A stretch of 64,000 nt of DNA from positions 1-64,000 of the forward strand of contig NZ_CADEPL010000053.1 of the NCBI RefSeq assembly GCF_902829295.1, read 5' to 3'. Shown in pieces: positions 10,243 to 20,542 of the stretch. The notes under the pieces were generated by a model that saw only the letters and a list, made by a program, of their open reading frames with translations, was not told where the DNA came from and made no database searches. Each line of letters starts with the position of its first letter. Position 1 is the stretch's first letter. The position numbers were made by a program, and so were the translations under genes. This DNA is from Vogesella oryzae (GTDB lineage: Bacteria; Pseudomonadota; Gammaproteobacteria; Burkholderiales; Chromobacteriaceae).

Positions 10243-10679
10243 GCACGTTCCCGTCTGTAGAAAATGAACAGCCGCCACGGTAGTACCAGCGCCCGACAGC
10301 GTCAACGCAGCGCTACTGGCGTCAGCCAGCGATACCGCCACGGCGCGCGCGGAATTTGTGCATTGCCGCAACAGCCGCGCAGCCGCAACCGCCAATGCCA
10401 TTTCGATAAATCAACCACACCCCATCCCGCATTGCAACACGCAAGCTTCTGAATAAAAACGACTTTATCGCAGCGCACCAAACAACCCCAAGGTTGGCCG
10501 CATGGCAGCGGCGGCCATGCTTTACGCCAGAGCGCGCCGGTGACCGGTATCCGCGCCGCCAATTCGTGTGTTTTGTCATAAAGCGGTGATACAGTGACAA
10601 GCATGCATCGGTAGCGGGCCGCCACAACAATAAGGCACCGGCCCCGCCGTCCACCTTGCCATTTCCCGAAGGAGCCCCC
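10243..10679. promoter_or_regulatory. Non-coding gap upstream of phaC
   Basis: No convincing gene is seen in these 437 bases. The gap separates the divergent FAH-fold gene and phaC, so both promoters should lie here. One GGTTGGCCGCA word sits at 10492-10502, followed by a GC-rich dyad (GCATGGC to GCCATGC, about 10501-10520). The phaC ribosome site is CGAAGGAG just before 10680. I found no confident -35/-10 pair. Confidence 0.5.
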
Positions 10680-12452
10680 ATGAGTCAGGACCCAAAGGCA
10701 GCACTGGACAGCTTTTTTGCCAACATTTCCGAGACCAATCAGAAATGGATGCAGCAGTTCGTCAATTCCCTGTCGGCCGGCGCGACACCGGATCAGGCCG
10801 ATAACCCGCTGGCTGGCGCCTGGGGCCAGATGATGGAGAACACCAGCCAGTTCTTCGCCATGCAAAACAGCCTGTACCAGCAGCAAATGAACCTGTGGAT
10901 GCAGTTTCTGGGTCAGGGTAACGCTACCGGGGGCACCGCCGCTCCGGCGACCGACCGTCGCTTTGCCGCACCGGAATGGAACGAGCATCCGTTCTACAAC
11001 TTCCTGAAGCAAAGCTACCTGATGACATCCAAATGGATGACCGAGCTGGTGGACCAGGCGCAACTGGAAGCCGGCGACAAGGAACGCCTGGCCTTCGCCA
11101 CCCGTCAGTACATCGACGCGATGTCGCCGACCAATTTCATGCTGACCAACCCGGAAGTGGTGAAACGTGCCATCGAAACCAAGGGCGAAAGCCTGGTGGA
11201 AGGCATGAAGAACGTGGTGGAAGACCTGCAGAAGGGCCACATCTCGATGTCGGACGAGAGCAAGTTCGAGATCGGCAAGAACATCGCCTGCACCCCGGGC
11301 CAGGTGGTATTCCGCAACAACCTGATAGAACTGATCCAGTACACCCCGACCACCGGTGAAGTCTACGAAAAGCCGTTGCTGATCGTGCCGCCGTGCGTCA
11401 ACAAGTACTACCTGATGGACCTGCAGCCGGATAATTCCATGGTGCGCCATTTCGTGGCCCAGGGTTACCGCGTGTTCCTGGTGAGCTGGCGCTCCGCCAC
11501 CCCGGAAATGAAGCACTACAAGTGGGACAACTACATCGAGGAAGGCGTGTTTGCCGCCGCCGAAGCGGTGAAGAAGATCACCAAGCAGGCATCGATGAAC
11601 GTGCTGGGCTTCTGCATCGGCGGCGTGATCCTCACCACCGCCCTGTGCGTCGCCAAGGCCCGCGGCCTGAAGTACTTCGACTCCGCCACCTTCATGACCT
11701 CGCTGATCGACCACACCGATCCGGGCGAGATCAAGGTATACCTGGACGACAACTTCTTTGCCGCCCGCGAAGCCAAGCTGGCCAGCGGCAACGGCGGTAT
11801 CGTCAGCGGCAAGGAGCTGGGGCGTACCTTTGCCAGCCTGCGCGCCAACGATCTGGTATGGAACTACGTGGTCAACAACTACCTGCTGGGTAAGACCCCG
11901 CCGCCGTTCGACCTCTTGTACTGGAACAATGACGCGGTTGACCTGCCGATGCCGATGCACACCTTCTTCCTGAAGGAGTTCTACCGCAATAACGCGCTGA
12001 CCAAGCCCGGCAGCATCACCCTGTGCGGCGTTCCGATTGACGTGAGCACCATCGACATCCCGGTCTATATCTTCGCCGCCCGCGAAGACCACATCGTGCC
12101 GTGGCAGTCTGCCTTCGACGGCCTGAAATACCTGACCGGCACGCCGAGCTGCCATTATGTACTGGGCGCATCCGGCCATATAGCCGGCTCCATCAACCCG
12201 GTAACCAAGGACAAGCGCAACTACTGGGTAAACGACAACAAGGCGGTCTCGGCCGAAGCCTGGCTCGATGCCGCCGAAAGCCGTCCTGGCAGCTGGTGGA
12301 AGGACTGGGACGCCTGGCTGGCGCCGCAATCCGGCAACAAGATCAACACGCCCAAGACCATGGGCAGCAAGGATCTGCCGCCGCTGTGCCCTGCCCCGGG
12401 CGAATATGTACAGGTCAAGGCGATGCCGGCCCAGCTGGCGACCCTGCAATAA
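10680..12452 (+). CDS. phaC: Class I poly(3-hydroxyalkanoate) synthase
   Basis: Polymerises 3-hydroxyacyl-CoA to PHA storage granules. The ATG at 10680 follows GAAGGAG and gives 590 residues, the usual class I length. The N-terminal PhaC domain ([18 protein letters not shown]) is followed by an alpha/beta-hydrolase core. The lipase-box-like motif GFCIGG carries the catalytic Cys at about 312. The Asp ([10 protein letters not shown]) and His (GASGHIAG) of the triad are also visible. A thiolase gene follows 89 bases downstream. No phaB reductase is in this window, so it must lie elsewhere. No copy of the dispersed word is found in this gene. Confidence 0.97.
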   Translation: MSQDPKAALDSFFANISETNQKWMQQFVNSLSAGATPDQADNPLAGAWGQMMENTSQFFAMQNSLYQQQMNLWMQFLGQGNATGGTAAPATDRRFAAPEWNEHPFYNFLKQSYLMTSKWMTELVDQAQLEAGDKERLAFATRQYIDAMSPTNFMLTNPEVVKRAIETKGESLVEGMKNVVEDLQKGHISMSDESKFEIGKNIACTPGQVVFRNNLIELIQYTPTTGEVYEKPLLIVPPCVNKYYLMDLQPDNSMVRHFVAQGYRVFLVSWRSATPEMKHYKWDNYIEEGVFAAAEAVKKITKQASMNVLGFCIGGVILTTALCVAKARGLKYFDSATFMTSLIDHTDPGEIKVYLDDNFFAAREAKLASGNGGIVSGKELGRTFASLRANDLVWNYVVNNYLLGKTPPPFDLLYWNNDAVDLPMPMHTFFLKEFYRNNALTKPGSITLCGVPIDVSTIDIPVYIFAAREDHIVPWQSAFDGLKYLTGTPSCHYVLGASGHIAGSINPVTKDKRNYWVNDNKAVSAEAWLDAAESRPGSWWKDWDAWLAPQSGNKINTPKTMGSKDLPPLCPAPGEYVQVKAMPAQLATLQ

Positions 12453-12541
12453 TTCGCAACAGCTTCCGTGCTAGAGTAGGTCTCGCCCCGTGCAATACCT
12501 ACTCCAAAAAAGCACATAACACACCATTCTGGAGAAACCCG

Positions 12542-13723
12542 ATGCAAGACGTAGTCATTGTTGCAGCCCTGCGTACCGCCGTTGGCAGTTTTGGCGGCTC
12601 CCTGTCGAAGATTCCGGCTCCGGAACTCGGCGCCACGGTAATCAAGGGTCTGCTGGAAAAAACCGGCGTGCAGCCGGAAGCCGTCAGCGAAGTCATCCTC
12701 GGCCAGGTACTGACCGCCGGCGTGGGCCAGAACCCGGCCCGCCAGGCGCTGATCAAGGCCGGTCTGCCGGTATCCACTCCGGCCTCCACCCTCAACGTGG
12801 TGTGCGGCTCCGGCCTGCGCGCCGTCCATCTGGGCGCCCAGGCCATCGCCAACGGCGATGCCGAGATCGTGATCGCCGGCGGCCAGGAAAATATGTCGCT
12901 GTCCCCGCACATCCTGCCGGGCTCCCGTGATGGTTTCCGCATGGGCAACGCCCAGCTGGTGGACACCATGGTGGCCGACGGTCTGACCGACGTGTACAAC
13001 CAGTATCACATGGGCATTACTGCCGAAAACGTGGCTGCCAAGTACGAAATCAGCCGCGAAGAACAGGACGCACTGGCACTGGCCTCGCAGAACCGCGCCG
13101 AAGCCGCACAGAAAGCCGGCAAATTTGCCGACGAAATCGTGCCGGTACTGGTACCGCAGCGTAAAGGTGACCCGGTTGCCTTCGCCAACGACGAATACAT
13201 CAAGGCCGGCACCACTGCCGACACCCTGGCCAAGCTGCGCCCGGCATTCAAGAAAGACGGCTCCGTTACCGCCGGCAACGCCTCCGGTATCAACGACGGC
13301 GCTGCCGCCGTGATGCTGATGACCGCCGCCAAGGCCGACGAACTGGGCCTGAAACCGCTGGCCGTTATCAAGTCCTACGCGCTGACCGGTTGCGCGCCGG
13401 AAATCATGGGCATCGGCCCGGTGGCCGCTACCCGCAAGGCACTGGACAAGGCCGGCTGGAAAGTGGAAGACCTCGACCTGGTAGAAGCCAACGAAGCCTT
13501 CGCCGCCCAGGCTCTGGGCGTTGCCCGCGAACTGGGCTGGAGTGCCGACAAGGTCAACGTCAACGGCGGCGCCATCGCGCTGGGCCACCCGATCGGCGCC
13601 TCCGGCTGCCGCGTACTGGTGACCCTGCTGCACGAAATGCAGCGCCGTGATGCCAAGAAAGGCCTGGCTACCCTGTGCATCGGCGGTGGCATGGGCGTGG
13701 CACTGGCGGTAGAACGCCCGTAA
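12542..13723 (+). CDS. phaA: Acetyl-CoA acetyltransferase (beta-ketothiolase)
   Basis: Condenses two acetyl-CoA to acetoacetyl-CoA. The 393-residue protein starts [20 protein letters not shown]. The acyl-accepting Cys88 is in [12 protein letters not shown], the catalytic His in [16 protein letters not shown] and the second Cys in [10 protein letters not shown]. The location right after phaC makes supply of PHA precursors the likely main role. AtoB-type fatty-acid or acetoacetate metabolism is an alternative. A terminator follows the stop codon. Confidence 0.95.
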   Translation: MQDVVIVAALRTAVGSFGGSLSKIPAPELGATVIKGLLEKTGVQPEAVSEVILGQVLTAGVGQNPARQALIKAGLPVSTPASTLNVVCGSGLRAVHLGAQAIANGDAEIVIAGGQENMSLSPHILPGSRDGFRMGNAQLVDTMVADGLTDVYNQYHMGITAENVAAKYEISREEQDALALASQNRAEAAQKAGKFADEIVPVLVPQRKGDPVAFANDEYIKAGTTADTLAKLRPAFKKDGSVTAGNASGINDGAAAVMLMTAAKADELGLKPLAVIKSYALTGCAPEIMGIGPVAATRKALDKAGWKVEDLDLVEANEAFAAQALGVARELGWSADKVNVNGGAIALGHPIGASGCRVLVTLLHEMQRRDAKKGLATLCIGGGMGVALAVERP

Positions 13724-13743
13724 GCCAGCAAACCTAGTACAAC

Positions 13744-13771
13744 AGGCCGAGGACTTCCCCGGCCTTTTTAT
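13744..13771 (+). terminator. Rho-independent terminator after phaA
   Basis: A 6-bp stem (AGGCCG / CGGCCT) with a loop of about 10 bases is followed by TTTTTATT, 20 bases after the phaA stop. Confidence 0.75.
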
Positions 13772-13875
13772 TGCGCCACCTGTCCATTAGTGCAGCAAAT
13801 TCGCGTATCCGGGCGCAAGGCTTGCGCACGCTTATGCCACACCGGAAAATGAATACAATATTTCCGGAGCCCGCC

Positions 13876-15663
13876 ATGAGCCAGATCCCCCAGCGTATTG
13901 CTGCCCTGCGCAGCGCCATGCAACAACATGGCATTGCCGCCACCCTGATTCCCTCTTCCGATCCGCACCTGTCCGAGTATCTGCCCGGCTATTGGCAGGG
14001 TCGCCGCTGGCTGTCCGGCTTTCACGGTTCGGTCGGGCTTCTGATCGTAACCGCCGATTTCGCTGGCCTGTGGGCCGACAGCCGTTACTGGGTACAGGCC
14101 GAGCAGGAACTGGCCGGCAGCGGCATCACGCTGATGAAAATCCAGACCGCCGCCAGCACCCAGCATCTGGACTGGCTGGCGGCCAACCTTGCCAGCGGCG
14201 ACTCGCTGGCCGTCGATGGCGACGTGCTGGGGCTGGCCGCGGCTCGCGCGCTGCAAACCGCGCTGGACAGTGCAGGCATTGCCCTGCGCACCGATCTTGA
14301 CCTGCTGCAGAGCGTCTGGACCGAGCGCCCGACCCTCCCGGCCGCCGCCGTGTACCAACATCTGCCCCCCCATGCCAGCGTTGGCCGCATGGAAAAACTG
14401 GCAGCCCTTCGCGCCGCCATGCAGCAGGCTGGCGCCGGCTGGCACTTCATTTCCACCCTGGACGACATTGCCTGGCTGACCAACTTGCGCGGCAGCGATG
14501 TGAACTACAACCCGGTGTTCATCGCCCACCTGTTGCTGGGCATGGATGACGCCACGCTGTTTGTCGGCGCCGGCAAGGTAGACGCCGAACTGGCCGCAGT
14601 GCTGGCAAGGGATGGCATTGCCATCGCCGGTTACCGCGACACCAAGCAGGCGCTGCAGCAACTGCCCGCCGCCAGCCGCCTGCTGCTCGACCCGCGCCGC
14701 ATCACCCTCGGCCTGCGCCAGGCCATTCCGGACAGCGTGCAGGTGTGCGAACAGATCAACCCCAGCACCATGTTGAAATCGCGCAAAACCGCCACCGAAG
14801 CCGCCCACGTGCGCCAGGCGATGGAACAGGACGGTGCCGCGCTGGCCGAATTCTTTGCCTGGTTCGAGGCCAACGTTGGCCGCAGCCGCATCACCGAACT
14901 GACCATCGACGAGCAGATAACCGCCGCACGGGCACGCCGCCCCGGTTTTGTCTGTCCGAGCTTTGCCACCATCGCCGGCTTCAATGCCAACGGCGCGCTG
15001 CCGCACTATCGCGCCACCGAACACAGCCACAGCGAGATCGCCGGTGACGGCCTGCTGCTGATCGACTCCGGTGGCCAGTACCTGTCCGGCACCACCGACA
15101 TCACCCGCGTGGTCGCGGTCGGCACCCCGTCCGCCGAGCAGAAGCGCGACTTCACACTGGTGCTCAAAGGCATGATGGCGCTGAGCATGGCGCATTTTCC
15201 GGCCGGCACGCTGTCGCCGATGCTGGACGCACTGGCTCGCGCGCCGATCTGGCAGGCCGACATCGACTTCGGCCACGGCGTCGGTCACGGCGTCGGCTAC
15301 TTCCTCAACGTGCACGAAGGTCCGCAAAGCATCTCGCGCTCGCTGCCGGATGCCAGCATGGCGATGCAGGCCGGCATGATCACCTCCAACGAGCCTGGCA
15401 TCTACCGCCCGGGCAAGTGGGGGGTGCGCATCGAGAACCTGCTGCTGAACGTGGCAGCGGCGGACAATGAATTTGCCAGCTTCCTGAAATTCGAGACCCT
15501 GACGCTGTGCCCGATCGATACCCGCTGTATCGACCGCAGCCTGCTGCAGGCAAACGAGATCGACTGGCTGAACCGCTACCACGCCGAAGTACGCGCCCGC
15601 CTTGCACCACTGGTCAGCGGCGATGCGCTGGCCTGGCTGCAACAGGCTACGGCGGCAATCTGA
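13876..15663 (+). CDS. Xaa-Pro aminopeptidase, M24 family (long form)
   Basis: The 595-residue enzyme has two creatinase-like N-terminal domains and a C-terminal pita-bread catalytic domain. The metal ligands can be read in order: Asp in LLIDSGG, Asp in TTDITRVV, His in GHGVGHGVGYFLNVHEG, Glu in TSNEPGIYRPG and Glu in GVRIENLLL. This is the eukaryote-like AMPP2/XPNPEP1 size class rather than the 440-residue E. coli PepP. The ATG at 13876 follows CCGGAG. Upstream in-frame ATGs lack a ribosome site. Two GTTGGCCGC words encode VGR at 14380 and 14875. Confidence 0.93.
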   Translation: MSQIPQRIAALRSAMQQHGIAATLIPSSDPHLSEYLPGYWQGRRWLSGFHGSVGLLIVTADFAGLWADSRYWVQAEQELAGSGITLMKIQTAASTQHLDWLAANLASGDSLAVDGDVLGLAAARALQTALDSAGIALRTDLDLLQSVWTERPTLPAAAVYQHLPPHASVGRMEKLAALRAAMQQAGAGWHFISTLDDIAWLTNLRGSDVNYNPVFIAHLLLGMDDATLFVGAGKVDAELAAVLARDGIAIAGYRDTKQALQQLPAASRLLLDPRRITLGLRQAIPDSVQVCEQINPSTMLKSRKTATEAAHVRQAMEQDGAALAEFFAWFEANVGRSRITELTIDEQITAARARRPGFVCPSFATIAGFNANGALPHYRATEHSHSEIAGDGLLLIDSGGQYLSGTTDITRVVAVGTPSAEQKRDFTLVLKGMMALSMAHFPAGTLSPMLDALARAPIWQADIDFGHGVGHGVGYFLNVHEGPQSISRSLPDASMAMQAGMITSNEPGIYRPGKWGVRIENLLLNVAAADNEFASFLKFETLTLCPIDTRCIDRSLLQANEIDWLNRYHAEVRARLAPLVSGDALAWLQQATAAI

Positions 15664-15734
15664 GCAGCGTGCGCTCCGTCCGCGCCGGGCGGAGCGAACT
15701 TGGCTATACTGCCGCGTCCGAGCCGGATTCACCC

Positions 15735-16505
15735 ATGAAAATCTTACGACTGATCGCGCTACTGGCGCTGCTGGGCCACATGCTGCCAGCACTGGCACTC
15801 ACCCTGCTGACCGAGGACTGGCCGCCGGTCACCTTTGCCAATGACAAAGGCCAGGCTGACGGCATGGCAGTGGAGGTGGTACGAGCCATCCAGAGCCGCA
15901 TCGGCGACACCAGCATCATCCAGGTGCAGCCGTGGGCACGGGCCTATAACAGCCTGCTGAAAGACAGCAATGTGATGCTGTTCACCGTTGGCCGCAATGC
16001 CGAACGCGAGCAGTTGATGACCCTGATCGGCCCGATCCTGACCTCCAGCACCGACGTGGTCGCGCTGGCCAGCGAGGCACCCGCCATCCGCCAGCTTCCC
16101 GCCAGCGAACTGCACCGGCTGCCGGCTGCCGCCTATCGCGGCAGCATCTTTGCCACCACCGCCAGGAATGCCGGCTTCACCGTAACCAGCACCAATGATC
16201 CGGAGCAGTCGGCGCGCATGCTGCTGGCCGGCCGGGTAAAGCTGTGGGTGGACGGCAATGTGGTCATCGGCCAGGTCTTGCGCCAGCAGGGCGTGCCCAG
16301 CACCGCCGTCGCCAAGATCGTCACCCTGGACAAGCTGGACCTCTACCTTGCCTTTGCGGCCAACGTGCCACGCAGCACCATCCTGCAATGGGAAGCGGGG
16401 CTTAAAGCCATCAAGCAGGACGGCACTTTTGCCGCCATCCACCGCCGCTGGTTCCCGCTGGAGCAAGCGCCAATGCAGGTCGAGCGGCTGGGCATCCAGC
16501 GATAG
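15735..16505 (+). CDS. Periplasmic amino-acid-type solute-binding protein (SBP_bac_3 family)
   Basis: The 256-residue protein has a signal peptide (MKILRLIALLALLGHMLPALA, cleavage near ALA-L). It then shows the family start LTEDWPPVTFANDKGQADGMAVEVVRAI and later PWARAYNSLL, VMLFTVGRNAEREQ and LYLAFA. These features fit the stand-alone family 3 binding proteins found in many betaproteobacteria and Vibrio. No permease or ATPase genes are next to it, so it may serve a distant ABC system or a sensory role. It is followed by a strong bidirectional terminator. Confidence 0.85.
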   Translation: MKILRLIALLALLGHMLPALALTLLTEDWPPVTFANDKGQADGMAVEVVRAIQSRIGDTSIIQVQPWARAYNSLLKDSNVMLFTVGRNAEREQLMTLIGPILTSSTDVVALASEAPAIRQLPASELHRLPAAAYRGSIFATTARNAGFTVTSTNDPEQSARMLLAGRVKLWVDGNVVIGQVLRQQGVPSTAVAKIVTLDKLDLYLAFAANVPRSTILQWEAGLKAIKQDGTFAAIHRRWFPLEQAPMQVERLGIQR

Positions 16506-16534
16506 CAGCGCAGTCGCGCCGGGCGCGGCGCAAC

Positions 16535-16562
16535 AAAAAGCCCGGCGTATGCCGGGCTTTTT
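16535..16562. terminator. Bidirectional terminator between convergent genes
   Basis: A 12-bp stem (AAAAAGCCCGGC / GCCGGGCTTTTT) with loop GTAT lies between the plus-strand binding-protein gene and the minus-strand deaminase gene. It has A- and T-runs on both sides. Confidence 0.9.
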
Positions 16563-16572
16563 TTATCACTGC

Positions 16573-17713
<1,141 letters not shown>

Positions 17714-17720
17714 CACATTC

Positions 17721-17811
17721 TGGCGGAGAGGGGGGGATTCGAACCCCCGTCAGGGTATTACCCTGAACACGCTTTCCAGGCGTGCGACTTAAACCACTCA
17801 TCCACCTCTCC
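17721..17811 (-). tRNA. tRNA-Ser(GGA), copy 2
   Basis: The minus strand gives a 91-base type II tRNA. The acceptor stem GGAGAGG pairs with CCTCTCC, with discriminator G and encoded CCA. The anticodon stem CACGC/GCGTG holds loop CTGGAAA, giving anticodon GGA. A long variable arm (CAGGGTAATACCCTG) and the T-arm GGGGGTTCGAATCCCCC complete it. It is identical to the copy at 17854-17944. Confidence 0.97.
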
Positions 17812-17853
17812 AGAATTTTTTAAAGCCAGTCATCAACTGGCTTGCAGGCAATC

Positions 17854-17944
17854 TGGCGGAGAGGGGGGGATTCGAACCCCCGTCAGGGTATTACCCTGAA
17901 CACGCTTTCCAGGCGTGCGACTTAAACCACTCATCCACCTCTCC
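17854..17944 (-). tRNA. tRNA-Ser(GGA), copy 1
   Basis: First of two identical tandem tRNA-Ser(GGA) genes, read on the minus strand, with CCA encoded. The 42-base spacer to the next copy contains a small hairpin (AAGCCAGT / ACTGGCTT) followed by a T-run, so some transcripts may end between the copies. The shared promoter is at 17995-18023. Confidence 0.97.
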
Positions 17945-17994
17945 AGATGGCTTTGACAACGTGCCTGTCGGCGTTTCGTCGTCAGAGGCTGCGC

Positions 17995-18023
17995 ATTCTA
18001 GGGTAGCGCCCCCGCCTTGGCAA
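17995..18023 (-). promoter_or_regulatory. Sigma-70-type promoter of the tRNA-Ser pair
   Basis: On the minus strand, -35 TTGCCA (18018-18023) and -10 TAGAAT (17995-18000) are separated by exactly 17 bases. The predicted start is about 45 bases before the first tRNA. Confidence 0.8.
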
Positions 18024-18219
18024 GCTTTTTTGCAGAAAAATGCACGCAACACCGCCACGCATCGCTTGCCACGACGCCCTGCTCCGCCGACATCGGCAGC
18101 AAGCGTTTGATCCGGCAGGCAAAGGCGGTGACAGCCGCCAATCAGCACATGCACGGCGCAGGCGCGGCGCGATCAGGTAGAATCGGCGCTGTTTCTTATT
18201 TTCCGCTGCACCCGACACA

Positions 18220-19812
18220 ATGCGTATCGCTCTTGCCCAGTTCAATCCGGTGGTAGGTGACATCCCCGGCAACACCCAGAAGATTCTCGAACTCGCCCGC
18301 GCCGCCATGGCACAGGGCGCCGATGTGCTGGTTACCCCGGAGCTGGCGCTGACCGGCTACAGCCCGGAAGACCTGCTGCTGCGCGACCAGTTCTACCGCG
18401 ACATCGCCCGCGGCATCGACGAGCTGGAAATGCTGGACGGCATCACGCTGGTAATCGGCCACCCGGTGAAGCTGGGCAACGAGCGCTTCAACGCCGCCAC
18501 CGTGCTGCGTGACGGCCACCGCCTCGGCCAGTACCACAAGATGCTGCTGCCGAATAACGAAGTGTTCGACGAATGCCGCTACTTCACCCCGGGCGCCGCG
18601 CCGCTGGTATTCGAGCAGAACGGCGTGCAAGTCGGCGTGCTGATCTGCGAAGACGTGTGGTCGGTAGAGCCCGCCTCCGAGACCGCCGAGGCCGGCGCGC
18701 AGGTGATCGTGTCGCTGAACGCCTCGCCGTTCCATCGCAACAAGATCGCCACCCGCCACGACGTGCTGCGCTACCGCGTGGAAGAAACCGGCGTGCCGAT
18801 GGCCTACGTCAACCTGACCGGCGGTCAGGATGAACTGGTTTTCGACGGCGGCTCGTTCGCCGTCAACAAGGCCGGCGCAGTGGTGGCGCAGGCCGCCGCC
18901 TACGACGACGAACTGTTGCTGCTGGACGTGGTGGACGGCGACATCGCCGCGGCCAACGTTGCGCCGCTGCCGGACGAACTGGAAAGCATCTACCGCGCGC
19001 TGGTGGTGGGCGTACGCGACTACATCGGCAAGAACCGCTTTCCCGGCGCCCTGCTCGGCCTGTCCGGCGGTATCGACTCCGCCCTGACGCTGGCGGTGGC
19101 GGTGGATGCCCTCGGCGCCGATAAGGTACACGCAGTGATGATGCCGTCGCGCTACACCGCCGATATTTCGGTGACCGACAGCCGCGACATGGTCGGCCGC
19201 CTCGGAGTGAAGTACGACGAGATCGAAATCTGGCCGATGTACGAAAGCTTCATGCAGGCGCTGGCGCCCTCATTCGCCGGTCTGGATGCCGACACCACCG
19301 AGGAAAACCTGCAGGCACGCATTCGCGGCACGCTGCTGATGGCGTTGTCCAACAAGAGCGGCAAGCTGGTGCTGACCACCGGCAACAAGTCGGAAATGAC
19401 CACCGGCTACTGCACGCTGTACGGCGACATGGCCGGTGGCTTCGCGGTGCTGAAGGACGTGGCCAAGACCCTGGTGTTCGCGCTGTGCCGCTGGCGCAAT
19501 ACCGTGTCCGAGGTGATTCCGGAGCGCATCATCACCCGCCCGCCGTCCGCCGAGCTGCGTCCGGACCAGAAAGACCAGGACAGCCTGCCGCCATACGAGG
19601 TGCTGGACGCCATCATGGAACGCTACGTGGAAGGCAACCAGTCCGCCGCCGACATCGTCAAAGCCGGCTTTGCCGAAGCCGACGTCAACAAGGTCGTGCG
19701 GCTACTGAAGATCAACGAGTACAAGCGTCGCCAGGCACCGGTCGGCCCGCGCATCACCCATCGCGGCTTCGGCAAGGACTGGCGCTACCCGATCACCAAC
19801 CGCTTCATGTAA
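18220..19812 (+). CDS. nadE: Glutamine-dependent NAD+ synthetase
   Basis: Makes NAD+ from nicotinate adenine dinucleotide, ATP and glutamine. The protein has 530 residues. The N-terminal nitrilase-type glutaminase has the triad Glu41 (VTPELALTGY), Lys107 (QYHKMLLPN) and Cys143 (GVLICEDVW). The C-terminal synthetase has the ATP-pyrophosphatase loop SGGIDS at about 282-287 and TTGNKSEMTTGYCTLYGD. The two-domain form makes an ammonia-only source unnecessary. An inverted pair of the dispersed word follows the stop codon. Confidence 0.97.
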   Translation: MRIALAQFNPVVGDIPGNTQKILELARAAMAQGADVLVTPELALTGYSPEDLLLRDQFYRDIARGIDELEMLDGITLVIGHPVKLGNERFNAATVLRDGHRLGQYHKMLLPNNEVFDECRYFTPGAAPLVFEQNGVQVGVLICEDVWSVEPASETAEAGAQVIVSLNASPFHRNKIATRHDVLRYRVEETGVPMAYVNLTGGQDELVFDGGSFAVNKAGAVVAQAAAYDDELLLLDVVDGDIAAANVAPLPDELESIYRALVVGVRDYIGKNRFPGALLGLSGGIDSALTLAVAVDALGADKVHAVMMPSRYTADISVTDSRDMVGRLGVKYDEIEIWPMYESFMQALAPSFAGLDADTTEENLQARIRGTLLMALSNKSGKLVLTTGNKSEMTTGYCTLYGDMAGGFAVLKDVAKTLVFALCRWRNTVSEVIPERIITRPPSAELRPDQKDQDSLPPYEVLDAIMERYVEGNQSAADIVKAGFAEADVNKVVRLLKINEYKRRQAPVGPRITHRGFGKDWRYPITNRFM

Positions 19813-19825
19813 CTACCGGCAACAC

Positions 19826-19849
19826 GTTGGCCGCAAGCATGCGGCCAAC
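19826..19849. repeat. Inverted pair of the GTTGGCCGCA word after nadE
   Basis: GTTGGCCGCA (19826-19835) faces TGCGGCCAAC (19840-19849) across a 4-base loop, 14 bases past the nadE stop. No long T-run follows, so it is a hairpin of the terminator/stabiliser kind rather than a classical terminator. Confidence 0.9.
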
Positions 19850-19933
19850 CTCGCTGCAAACGTTAACAAAAGTGTACGAACAGTCATCGCAGGACATGGT
19901 CTGATCGGCCATCCCTTTACCGACAGGAACACC

Positions 19934-20539
19934 ATGAAAGCCATTGCCAGTCTCGCGCTGTGCTGCGCCATGATCGCGCCGGCGCATGCGGCCGCCATTG
20001 CCCAGCTCAAGGCCTTTGTTGCCGACACCAAGACCCTGTCCGCCAGCTTCAGCCAGACCGTGACCAGCAAAAACGGTCAAGAGAAGGCCAGCGGCCAGAT
20101 GGAAATCCAGCGCCCGGGCAAGCTGCGCTGGACCTACACCCAGCCCTACGAGCAGCTGATCGTCGGCGACGGCAAGACACTGTGGGTGTACGACAAGGAA
20201 CTGGCACAGATTACCAAGCGCAACCAGGCCGGCACCCTGGGCAGCAGCCCGGCTGCGCTGCTGGCCGGCAGCAATGCCATCGAGCGCGACTACCTGCTGC
20301 GCGAGGTTGGCCGCCAGGGTGCGGTGGAATGGCTGGCAGCCACCCCGCGCAAGGGCGACAACACCTTTGACAGCATCAAGATGGGCTTCAGCAGCAACCA
20401 ACTGGTGGAAATGCAGCTGACCGACAGCTTCGGCAATATCACCCGCATCAGCTTCAGCAGCATCAAGAAGAACCCGCCGCTGGCTGCCGACCACTTCAGC
20501 TTTACCCCGCCCAAGGGCGTGGACGTGGTCAGCGAGTAA
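19934..20539 (+). CDS. lolA: Outer-membrane lipoprotein carrier protein
   Basis: Periplasmic chaperone that takes lipoproteins from LolCDE to LolB. The 201-residue protein has a signal peptide ending AHA and the LolA core: LSASFSQTVTSKNGQ, GKLRWTYTQPYEQLIVGDGKTLWVYD in parts, and the C-terminal FSFTPPKGVDVV. It is directly upstream of rarA (3-base gap) and serS, the same order as in E. coli. Confidence 0.95.
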   Translation: MKAIASLALCCAMIAPAHAAAIAQLKAFVADTKTLSASFSQTVTSKNGQEKASGQMEIQRPGKLRWTYTQPYEQLIVGDGKTLWVYDKELAQITKRNQAGTLGSSPAALLAGSNAIERDYLLREVGRQGAVEWLAATPRKGDNTFDSIKMGFSSNQLVEMQLTDSFGNITRISFSSIKKNPPLAADHFSFTPPKGVDVVSE

Positions 20540-20542
20540 GCC

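Noticed and set aside
10573-10595. TTGTCA and TACAGT upstream of phaC as a promoter
   Set aside because: The spacing is only 11 bases, too short for a sigma-70 promoter.
10302-12449. Open frame of 715 codons on the minus strand
   Set aside because: Antisense to phaC; His/Gln/Val-rich shadow translation and no ribosome site.
13768-15798. Open frame of 676 codons on the minus strand
   Set aside because: Antisense to the Xaa-Pro aminopeptidase gene, which has all five metal ligands.
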